Source: a virus. From it: DNA of 64,000 nt. Position 1 is the stretch's first letter. Each line of letters opens with the position of its first letter. Below the pieces are notes generated by a model. The model did not search any database. It had not been told where the DNA came from and was given only the letters and a program-made list of their open reading frames with translations. The DNA lies in IMG/VR virus record IMGVR_UViG_3300042549_005531, positions 1-64,000 of that record. The stretch is one strand, 5' to 3'. The translations under genes and the position numbers were made by a program. Shown here in pieces: positions 58,195 through 64,000 of this stretch.

Positions 58195-58573
58195 GCTCTC
58201 ATACCCTTACCAATTTTTTCATATAGTTTTTAGGTAGGGGGATATGGAAACAAAACCTATTTTATATTCAATTTTTAACAAGTCGAAAAAAAAATTAAAA
58301 AAAAATTTTACAAAATATAACATCTTGACTTTACATATTATTAAAAGAGTTTAATTTTTGCAACATTGCGCTATGTTCTAAGAACATAAAGCGGCCTTAA
58401 TATACTTAAGAAGAGAATAGCTGGAAACCCTTGGTATCATTACATACCCAGTTCATGATTTATGAACTCGTAGTTTTCATTTCAGTTACTTTTTAAATAA
58501 AATGAACTAAAAAATAAATAAAGTACTTGTTTTATATATAATAATGATATAATTTTGAACCAGTAACTGAAAT
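58195..58573. promoter_or_regulatory. Divergent control region with palindromes
   Basis: No gene. From left to right: an A-rich tract (58285-58315); a perfect 17-base palindrome TATGTTCTAAGAACATA (58372-58388); a hairpin GTTCAT/ATGAAC (58451-58467); and an inverted repeat ATTTCAGTTAC (58479-58489) with GTAACTGAAAT (58563-58573), whose right arm ends at the RepL-like start codon. Promoters for both arms must lie here. TAATTTTTG near 58351 is only near the -7 consensus. An origin of replication is possible given the RepL-like gene next to it, but no clear iterons are seen. Confidence 0.65.
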
Positions 58574-59035
58574 ATGAACAAGAAATTAAATGATTTTGAA
58601 TCTTATAGTGAGAATCCTTCTAAGGTATTAAAGGAAGATATTAAGACTTTGCATTATATTAGTAAAGGTAAGGTAGTTTACTTTGTAGATGAGAATGGGG
58701 AGCAAAAGCAATATCAAGAATTAGGAGAAGAGGTACATAAGACTATAGATACTAAAGAGTACAGGAAGGTATTTGTTGAAGATTTACAAAATCTTAAAGA
58801 TTTATCTACTGCTGGACTTAAAGTGTTATGTTATGTATTAAAAAACCTAGGTGTTAAAAGAGATGAAGTAAATATTGATATTATTGAGTGTATGACTTTT
58901 ACAGGTTATAAGAGTAAAGTTAATATTTATATAGGTATAGTAGAGTTATTAGATAAAAAATTAATTTTTAGAAAAGTAGGTTCAGGTAATTATTTTATTA
59001 ATGTAAATTCTTATTATAATGGTAGCAGACAATAA
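58574..59035 (+). CDS. RepL-like winged-helix replication protein
   Basis: 153 residues. The C-terminal 100 residues read LSTAGLKVLCYVLKNLGVKR, then a recognition region (MTFTGYKSKVNIYIGIVELL) and a wing with LIFRKVGSGNYFINVNSYYN, the layout and ending of RepL-type plasmid replication initiators (Y.IN...F/Y.G). RepL-like genes are known in crAss-like phages. It may bind the adjacent palindromic region to start replication or control it. The start codon is preceded by a repeat arm rather than a ribosome-binding site. Confidence 0.7.
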   Translation: MNKKLNDFESYSENPSKVLKEDIKTLHYISKGKVVYFVDENGEQKQYQELGEEVHKTIDTKEYRKVFVEDLQNLKDLSTAGLKVLCYVLKNLGVKRDEVNIDIIECMTFTGYKSKVNIYIGIVELLDKKLIFRKVGSGNYFINVNSYYNGSRQ

Positions 59036-59369
59036 CTTAGAAATTGTAGATGGAAAAGTAATAAATACTCTTACTGGAGAAATAGTTAGTGATTACTCTT
59101 ATTATATAGATGCAGATGGAATCATTACATATAGGAATAAAAGAAAATATGTTAGGAATCATGATGTTAATATAGAAAAGTTTATTGTTAAAGAGTATAA
59201 TAAAATTGTAGAACATGGTCATAAGAAAGGAGCTTTATATTTTAGAACTTTAGATTATGTTAAAGGTACTGGTAATCATATGACTAAAAGAATATTAGAA
59301 AAAATAGCTAATCTTTGTGAGTATAATGAGTATTGGGTAAAGTATAAATGTGAGGAATTCGGAATCTAA
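59019..59369 (+). CDS. Hypothetical protein downstream of RepL-like gene
   Basis: 116 residues. An N-terminal beta segment (LEIVDGKVINTLTGEIVSDY) is followed by a helical half with EHGHKKGALYFRTLDYVKGT and KRILEKIANLCEYNEYWVKY. It overlaps the RepL-like gene by 17 bases, so it is probably translated with it. Family not recognised. Confidence 0.65.
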   Translation: MVADNNLEIVDGKVINTLTGEIVSDYSYYIDADGIITYRNKRKYVRNHDVNIEKFIVKEYNKIVEHGHKKGALYFRTLDYVKGTGNHMTKRILEKIANLCEYNEYWVKYKCEEFGI

Positions 59370-59370
59370 T

Positions 59371-59469
59371 ATGGAAGAGATTCTCAAATTAGCATCATTA
59401 TTACTTTTAGAAGAAGTAGAATACGAAATAGTAATTGGAGAAGATAATATAAGTATAGAAATAAAATGA
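59371..59469 (+). CDS. Very small acidic protein
   Basis: 32 residues (MEEILKLASLLLLEEVEYEI at the start), one helix then a strand. Stop and next ATG overlap (ATGA), and it starts 1 base after the upstream stop, which supports it despite its size. Confidence 0.5.
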   Translation: MEEILKLASLLLLEEVEYEIVIGEDNISIEIK

Positions 59470-59642
59470 AAAAAGATTTACAAGATTGGTTTTTAAGCCA
59501 AAGATGGTTATGGAGAAAGTTTTATAATCATTATGACAACAGATGGACATACGAACATTTGATTATTAGAGGTTGTGTTATTAAATGTAATGACCCAGAC
59601 TTAACAATAGAACAGATTAAAGAATTCATGTATATAAAATAA
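59466..59642 (+). CDS. Small aromatic protein
   Basis: 58 residues, rich in Trp, Tyr and Arg (MKKDLQDWFLSQRWLWRKFY at the start), followed by CNDPDLTIEQIKEFMYIK. Fits tightly between neighbours. Function unknown. Confidence 0.6.
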   Translation: MKKDLQDWFLSQRWLWRKFYNHYDNRWTYEHLIIRGCVIKCNDPDLTIEQIKEFMYIK

Positions 59643-59648
59643 AACAAA

Positions 59649-60041
59649 ATGAAAGAAGTAAAAGGAAAATTAGGAGTATCATCAGATGGTACACTAATCG
59701 AAACGAATCAGCTAGACATTACAAAGATTGATAAACTAGCTAAGTTAAATGGAAAAGTTACTGAAGGACGTATTGTACTTCAACCACTTCCTCAAAAAGA
59801 AAAAACTATTGGAGGTATTATATTACCAACAGTATTAGGAGAGTTTAGATGTGCAGTAATTCTTTCACATTCTAGTTCTGAATATCTTAGAGGAGATGTA
59901 GTAGCACTTAAGTTAAGTGATTTTCCTGGAGGAATGCCTCCTCAAGTTGATTTCTTAGAAGGAAATCCTTGTGTAATTCTTTTTGAATCTTTTATATGGT
60001 ATAAGTATGCTTATAGAATCGAAGATGAGCAAGCAGTATAG
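59649..60041 (+). CDS. GroES-like co-chaperonin
   Basis: 130 residues. GRIVLQPLPQKEKTIGGIIL is the Cpn10 signature with the mobile-loop region. Next come EFRCAVILSHS, GDVVALKL and a C-terminal EGNPCVILFESFIWYKYAYR that replaces the usual closing strands. An N-terminal extension of about 35 residues is extra. Phage GroES analogues (T4 gp31 type) help the host GroEL fold the capsid protein; no GroEL is in the window. It overlaps the next gene by 17 bases. Confidence 0.75.
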   Translation: MKEVKGKLGVSSDGTLIETNQLDITKIDKLAKLNGKVTEGRIVLQPLPQKEKTIGGIILPTVLGEFRCAVILSHSSSEYLRGDVVALKLSDFPGGMPPQVDFLEGNPCVILFESFIWYKYAYRIEDEQAV

Positions 60042-60207
60042 AGATAAAGCATTAGAAGAAGGTCTAGCTATTGAAGTTAGACCTAACTTCTTAATGTTTA
60101 ATGTCTTAGATAATGCTAGATTATCTTTTGAAACATATGAAGAATATAAATTCAGACAAAAAGTTACTAAAAGAACAAGCAAAAAGTATTTAAATCCTAA
60201 AAATTAA
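60025..60207 (+). CDS. Small hypothetical protein
   Basis: 60 residues from the ATG at 60025 (MSKQYRDKALEEGLAIEVRP at the start). The frame is open from 59983 but that part is inside the GroES-like gene. Basic C-terminus. Unknown. Confidence 0.55.
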   Translation: MSKQYRDKALEEGLAIEVRPNFLMFNVLDNARLSFETYEEYKFRQKVTKRTSKKYLNPKN

Positions 60208-60217
60208 ATTATCTTTG
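60188..60217 (+). promoter_or_regulatory. Bacteroidota-type promoter with near-leaderless start
   Basis: TATCTTTG at 60210-60217 matches TAnnTTTG, with TTTA at 60188-60191 as a weak -33 box at 18 bases. The next ATG is at 60223, about where transcription should begin, so the mRNA would be leaderless or nearly so. It would drive the fibre-like and HU genes. Confidence 0.65.
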
Positions 60218-60222
60218 TCAAC

Positions 60223-60849
60223 ATGAATGAATTGTTTACAGTTAATTATGCGTTATTTTATGAAGGATGGAAATATGCTAAAAACATAGCTCCTTATAAT
60301 GTATATCAACTTGACCAATTTATTATTAGAGTTAGAAGAAATGATTTTTATTTAGTTTTATTTATTTATAATGGATGTCAAGAGTTAGTTTTTTGTGGTA
60401 GAATATATACTATTCGTGATTACAAAATGAAAATTAAAAGACATTTAAATAAATGGAAATGTAAACTAACTACTACTGTAACTCCTACTCCTCCTACTCA
60501 AGGATTAGTTATAAGTAATAATGATTATACTAATAGTTTTTTATTAGCAAGTTCTGTTAATGACTTGGTTACTAATACTTTTAATGAAGATTTTACTTTT
60601 ATTAGTAATATTAGTATTAGCGGATTAACTTTAGTTAAGTCTGGTACTGAAATAAGAATTAGTGGAACACCTGATACACTTGAAATTTATAACCAAACTG
60701 TTTTAGTACAAGGAAACATAACAGGAGTCATATTAAGTATAGCAATTAATGTAACTGTTTATGAATTAAATCCTGAATCTTATATTTTACTAGAAGATGG
60801 TAATAAAATACTTTTAGAAAACAATGTTAACTTTATAATAATAGAATAA
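60223..60849 (+). CDS. Putative virion fibre/decoration protein
   Basis: 208 residues. The N-terminal 85 residues are mixed and basic (YALFYEGWKYAKNIAPYNVY, ending KIKRHLNKWKCK). A Thr/Pro linker (VTPTPPTQ) leads to a beta-sandwich-like C-terminal domain that ends with a repeated SYILLEDGNKILLENN element. Such modular beta-proteins next to another beta-rich gene fit head-fibre or decoration proteins of crAss-like virions; inferred. It stands first after a late-type promoter. Confidence 0.55.
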   Translation: MNELFTVNYALFYEGWKYAKNIAPYNVYQLDQFIIRVRRNDFYLVLFIYNGCQELVFCGRIYTIRDYKMKIKRHLNKWKCKLTTTVTPTPPTQGLVISNNDYTNSFLLASSVNDLVTNTFNEDFTFISNISISGLTLVKSGTEIRISGTPDTLEIYNQTVLVQGNITGVILSIAINVTVYELNPESYILLEDGNKILLENNVNFIIIE

Positions 60850-60850
60850 A

Positions 60851-61435
60851 ATGTCAAATCAAAAAATATCACAAATGACTTATAAGCAGTTAGCTGTTGA
60901 TGATGAATTTCCAACAGTTAACTCAGGTAGTATATTTAACACTAAAGCTTTAGGTGGAGATATTCCTTTATTAATAGGAATACTTCAATGGAATGCTAGT
61001 GCAATATATACTGTTAATCAAATTGTTATTTATAACAGTAATACTATTAAAGGAATGTTTTTAGTTACTAGCACTACTTTAGCAGGAGATGCTCCTGAAG
61101 GAACAGGATTTAATAAATTTAAATCAGTTTCTTTGTCTTGGGTTAGAAATGACACAGCTTCTTTAAGTAATGCTTCTCCTAATGTTGATATAGGATATTT
61201 AAGAACAAAAGAAATTACTATAAATCAAACAGCTTCTACAACAGTTAGTTATAATATAACTAGTAATCTTTCTACTCATGTTATGGGAACTAAAGTAAAT
61301 GTATATACTTTTAATGACCCTCAAAGTATTGTAGTAAATTATATTGATATACAAAGCGGGTTTATAGTTATCAATATAACTGTTGGTTCTGGTAGTAACC
61401 AAGGTATGAGAGTAATGGTTCAAATAGATGGATAA
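60851..61435 (+). CDS. Putative virion fibre protein
   Basis: 194 residues, beta-rich. NASAIYTVNQIVIYN followed by FLVTSTTLAGDAPEGTG looks like the small carbohydrate-binding/fibre modules common in tail and head fibres. The C-terminal half is a Ser/Thr/Asn-rich beta domain. One base separates it from the previous gene, and it shares one base with the HU gene start. The role is inferred from fold character and place. Confidence 0.55.
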   Translation: MSNQKISQMTYKQLAVDDEFPTVNSGSIFNTKALGGDIPLLIGILQWNASAIYTVNQIVIYNSNTIKGMFLVTSTTLAGDAPEGTGFNKFKSVSLSWVRNDTASLSNASPNVDIGYLRTKEITINQTASTTVSYNITSNLSTHVMGTKVNVYTFNDPQSIVVNYIDIQSGFIVINITVGSGSNQGMRVMVQIDG

Positions 61436-61707
61436 TGAATGAATTTTTAAAACCTAAGATTAAAGAATTAGCTTTAAAACATAAACTAACTCAAAGTCAA
61501 GTGATTGACATATTTTATTCTCAATTTAAACATGCAGCTAAAGTAATATCAGAAGATTCATTTAAAGACCCTAACGAAAGAAGAAGTGTTAAGTTTAAAG
61601 GACTTGGCACTTTTGAATATAAAAAATATAAAGCTATTAGATTAACAAAAATTAAACAAGAACAAGATGCAAGAAAGAACATGGTTGAAACCGCTTCCGA
61701 AGATTGA
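61435..61707 (+). CDS. HU/IHF-like DNA-binding protein
   Basis: 90 residues. A helical N-terminal half (LALKHKLTQSQVIDIFYSQF) is followed by RRSVKFKGLGTFEYKKYKAI, the strand region of HU/IHF proteins with the conserved LGTF. The family is a known element of the crAss-like core, encoded near the structural genes. It would bend or package DNA. It overlaps the following gene by 41 bases in another frame. Confidence 0.8.
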   Translation: MNEFLKPKIKELALKHKLTQSQVIDIFYSQFKHAAKVISEDSFKDPNERRSVKFKGLGTFEYKKYKAIRLTKIKQEQDARKNMVETASED

Positions 61708-61885
61708 CAAAGAATTAGAATTAATTAAAATTTGTGTAGATACATTGCAAACATGTGCTGTACTACCTCAGTCTCCTGCTACTAAAAACATTCAGTTAAG
61801 TGCAGAAAATATCTTAATGAGATATTTACAACAATTAGATATCTTAACTAGACCTAATGAAACTTCTTTAAAAACAACATTATGA
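61667..61885 (+). CDS. Small protein following HU
   Basis: 72 residues, helical (LELIKICVDTLQTCAVLPQS, LSAENILMRYLQQLDIL). It overlaps HU by 41 bases and the phosphoesterase gene by 4. Family not recognised. Confidence 0.6.
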   Translation: MQERTWLKPLPKIDKELELIKICVDTLQTCAVLPQSPATKNIQLSAENILMRYLQQLDILTRPNETSLKTTL

Positions 61886-62901
61886 TAAACAAAGAAATTA
61901 TTACTAGCGTGTTAGATTTACATAATCTTAACGTTGATGCTAGTTATAGTGAAATAGCTGATGAATTAGTTAAAGTTTTTCCTATTTCTCACAGAACAGC
62001 TAGAAGGTATGCTTCTATTATTATTAATAGTAATAATCCTACTCCTGAAGAAGTAACAATGCCTGAAATGATTACTGATAAAAAGGTAGGAGTTTTTAAT
62101 TGGAGAGATGCAGTAGAGCATGTTCAAAAAGGACAGTCTTTGTTTAGTCAAGCTAAAAGTAGTCAAGATAAAGCTACAGTTAAAATAGTTACAGATGAAC
62201 CTATTTATATACTTGCTTTAGGTGATGCTCACTTTGGTAGTTGGGGTACTGATTACGAAGTGCTTAAAAAAGTAACTGATGAAATTCTTAATACACCTAA
62301 TTTGTATGTAATTCTTTTAGGAGATTTATTACAAATGTCTATTAAGTTAAGAGGAGTACTAGAAGTAGCAGATAATGCTCTTCCTCCTAAATATCAAATG
62401 TTATTGTTAGACAGTTGGTTACAAGAAATATCTCATAAAGTTATTTGTTCTACTTGGGACAACCATGCAGTAATGAGAGAAGAAAATGTAACTGGTTATT
62501 CTAAATATGCTGAGATATTTGAAAGACATCATGTTTATTTTAATGGTATTGGTCATTTAGATTTACAAGTAGGAGAACAGATTTACAAAATAGCTGTATC
62601 TCATTTCTTTAGAGGTTATTCTTTAGAAAATCCTTGTCATGGTGGAATGAGATATATGAGAAGAATGGCTCAAGATAGAGAAATAGCAATGGCTGGAGAT
62701 TCTCATAATCCTGGAGTCATTAAGTATATTGATGGAGATAGAGTAAGATGTGTTGTAAATAGTGGAACTGCTCAAACAAATAGCGGTTATGCTAAAAGAT
62801 TCTTTTCTCTTCACACTTCATCAGCATTTCCAGTTATTAAATTAGACCCTAAAACTCATGAATTTACACCTTATTGGAATTTAAACGAAGCAACAAAATG
62901 A
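61882..62901 (+). CDS. HTH-metallophosphoesterase protein
   Basis: 339 residues. The N-terminal 55 residues form a helix-turn-helix-like domain (YSEIADELVKVFPISHRTAR). The calcineurin-like domain (about 105-320) has ALGDAHFGSW (DxH), ILLGDLLQ (GD), STWDNHA (variant GNHD), VSHFFRGY (H) and AGDSHNPG (variant GHTH). The fused HTH suggests action on DNA. This protein is recurrent in crAss-like genomes next to the IHF/HU gene. The substrate is unknown. Confidence 0.8.
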   Translation: MINKEIITSVLDLHNLNVDASYSEIADELVKVFPISHRTARRYASIIINSNNPTPEEVTMPEMITDKKVGVFNWRDAVEHVQKGQSLFSQAKSSQDKATVKIVTDEPIYILALGDAHFGSWGTDYEVLKKVTDEILNTPNLYVILLGDLLQMSIKLRGVLEVADNALPPKYQMLLLDSWLQEISHKVICSTWDNHAVMREENVTGYSKYAEIFERHHVYFNGIGHLDLQVGEQIYKIAVSHFFRGYSLENPCHGGMRYMRRMAQDREIAMAGDSHNPGVIKYIDGDRVRCVVNSGTAQTNSGYAKRFFSLHTSSAFPVIKLDPKTHEFTPYWNLNEATK

Positions 62902-63161
62902 AAATTATAGAATTTGAAGTATTAGTAAAATTAGTAAACGATGGTCATATTGACTATAGTAGTTTAGGTATTGCTCCACCAGTAGAAGATGAAGAAGAAC
63001 TGTTTTCTGAAAAAAGATGGTACAATTCTAAATGGTTAGAAGCTGAAATAGAGTGTGTTGCTGAAAACAAAGAAAACACTATATTGAATTTATACGATGG
63101 TCGTTGTATATTTGTACAAGAACCAATCAATATAGTTCTATCTAAACTTCATGATACCTAA
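62898..63161 (+). CDS. Small acidic protein
   Basis: 87 residues from the ATG at 62898, which overlaps the upstream stop as ATGA; the frame is open to 62874. Acidic with ALGIAPPVEDEEELFSEKRW-like content near residue 35, ending in a beta segment (NTILNLYDGRCIFVQEPI). Overlaps the SprT-like gene by 11 bases. Unknown. Confidence 0.6.
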   Translation: MKIIEFEVLVKLVNDGHIDYSSLGIAPPVEDEEELFSEKRWYNSKWLEAEIECVAENKENTILNLYDGRCIFVQEPINIVLSKLHDT

Positions 63162-63495
63162 AGAATTCCAAATATTAAATCATACTATTAATGTTGTTAT
63201 TGATAATGAATACTGCCAAAAAAACGATTGTTTTGGACAATATCTTTATAAAGACAACAAAATAGTATTAGCTGACAAATATAAAAAAAGAAAAAATTGG
63301 ATAAGTTATAAAAAAGAAACAATAGAACATGTGTTTTATCATGAATTAGTACATTGTATTCTTTATTATATGAATAGTGATTTATGGTTAGACGAAAAGT
63401 TTGTAGACCAGTTTTCTGGTTTGCTTGCTCAAACAATGAAAAAAGATGAAAGTATTGAAATTAACAGAAGAATTGAATCTAGAGATTCAGAGTGA
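63151..63495 (+). CDS. SprT-like zinc metallopeptidase
   Basis: 114 residues. An N-terminal beta segment (FQILNHTINVVIDNEY) and GQYLYKDNKIVLADKYKKR lead to FYHELVHCIL, an HExxH motif (H64, E65, H68), then YYMNSDLWLDEKFVDQFSGL. This is the compact SprT/phage metallopeptidase layout. Substrate unknown. It overlaps the next gene by 50 bases. Confidence 0.75.
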   Translation: MIPKEFQILNHTINVVIDNEYCQKNDCFGQYLYKDNKIVLADKYKKRKNWISYKKETIEHVFYHELVHCILYYMNSDLWLDEKFVDQFSGLLAQTMKKDESIEINRRIESRDSE

Positions 63496-64000
63496 ATTAT
63501 TTGAAATAGAAGATTTTAAAACATTAATTAAAAGAGTCAAGATTGGAAAAGGCGATAATGATGGTAGAAGAAAACTTATAGCTAAAAAAGAAATAGCTTA
63601 TGTTTACCATATGGCTGACCCTAACTCTAGGTATTATAATTATGGTGAATCTGAAAGAAAAACTAAATTAAAAAGTGATATTTTTAATGAAGTAGATGAA
63701 GATTGGGAACCAGATGAAGCAGTTGAAATAGCTATATTAAAATATAGAGAGTTAATTAAAACTCCTTCACTTAGAACTGTAGACAGTATGTTAAATTCAC
63801 TTCATGAATCTGAAGAAATTATTATTGAAATAACTAAACAGCTAAAGCAAGATTTAAAAGACGGTAAACACAAAAGTGGTATAAATAATAAGAGAGGTCA
63901 AATCGTATCAGGAACAGAGTTAATGTTGAACGATTTGACTGCTCTCTTAAAAGTTAGTAAAGAAATTCCTAATCATATAGAAGTATTAGAAAGATTACAA
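63446..64000 (+). CDS. Hypothetical protein, 3'-truncated by window end
   Basis: The first 185 residues are visible, from the ATG at 63446. Helical and charged: QSELFEIEDFKTLIKRVKIG, then DPNSRYYNYGESERKTKLKS, then SMLNSLHESEEIIIEITKQL. The frame is open to the last base. Position after HU, phosphoesterase and SprT-like genes is where crAss-like genomes approach the terminase/portal genes, so a head-assembly role is plausible. Family not recognised. Confidence 0.65.
   Translation, partial: MKVLKLTEELNLEIQSELFEIEDFKTLIKRVKIGKGDNDGRRKLIAKKEIAYVYHMADPNSRYYNYGESERKTKLKSDIFNEVDEDWEPDEAVEIAILKYRELIKTPSLRTVDSMLNSLHESEEIIIEITKQLKQDLKDGKHKSGINNKRGQIVSGTELMLNDLTALLKVSKEIPNHIEVLERLQ

Noticed and set aside
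58195-58573. Calling this region the replication origin
   Set aside because: A RepL-like gene and palindromes are next to it, but no iterons or DnaA-box cluster are evident, so it is listed only as a control region.
1-64000. Stop-codon recoding, known in some crAss-like phages
   Set aside because: Large genes are open in the standard code, and TAA, TAG and TGA all serve as natural stops with tight gene spacing.
1-64000. CRISPR arrays, insertion sequences, integrase or attachment sites
   Set aside because: No regularly spaced repeats, transposase, integrase or tRNA-anchored direct repeats were found.

Overview
The window is a strongly AT-rich, almost fully coding segment of a tailed-phage genome. 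I read it as a crAss-like phage (Crassvirales) infecting a member of the Bacteroidota, probably a flavobacterium. The basis is the set and order of genes: three small ring/connector-type proteins, a 1547-residue muzzle-like tail protein, two virion cargo-type proteins, then two giant virion proteins (3902 and 1547 residues). The 3902-residue protein carries a DFDVD motif inside SGGDFDVDK, matching the catalytic DxDxD of the crAss-like virion-packaged RNA polymerase. Supporting family hallmarks are family B DNA polymerase, DnaG-type primase, DnaB-type helicase, SF2 helicase, uracil-DNA glycosylase, ThyA, a RepL-like protein, an HU/IHF protein and a calcineurin-like phosphoesterase. Late-type promoters fit the Bacteroidota sigma consensus (TAnnTTTG), Shine-Dalgarno sites are absent, and starts are preceded by A-rich leaders. 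TAA, TAG and TGA all end genes, so no stop recoding is seen.

Layout. 1-2811 (+): lysis and envelope cassette (a PAS-domain membrane protein, M15 endolysin, small holin/spanin-like membrane proteins). 2808-30499 (+): connector, muzzle, ferritin-like, cargo and giant RNA polymerase/polyvalent genes, with one internal terminator-promoter junction at 12266-12349. 30507-30540: bidirectional terminator where the two arms converge. 30539-58194 (-): nucleotide metabolism, repair, replication and recombination genes, then many small accessory genes. This arm holds several intrinsic-terminator hairpins between genes and one structured, gene-free stretch with a tRNA-Leu-like element (50739-51220). 58195-58573: divergent control region full of palindromes. 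58574-64000 (+): RepL-like gene, small genes, GroES-like gene, fibre-like proteins, HU, phosphoesterase, SprT-like protein, then a gene cut by the window end. TerL, portal and major capsid genes are not in the window and probably lie just beyond the right edge.

The most interesting block is 37411-42288 (-). It encodes a beta-grasp ubiquitin-like protein with a C-terminal extension after a Lys-Ser-Gly, a protein with an E2-like Cys-Leu-Gly segment, a JAB/JAMM protease with an intact HxHx7SxxD motif, and a ThiF/E1-like adenylating enzyme. The three enzyme genes overlap each other, and an intrinsic terminator separates them from the ubiquitin-like gene. Together they look like a complete phage-encoded ubiquitin-like conjugation pathway. 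Other notable items are the PAS protein with two terminal membrane helices directly upstream of the endolysin, an ADP-ribosyltransferase-like domain beside a NADAR-like domain at the end of the RNA polymerase polyprotein, the expanded tRNA-Leu-like element, and the palindromic divergent control region. All family assignments come from reading motifs by eye; no search was run.
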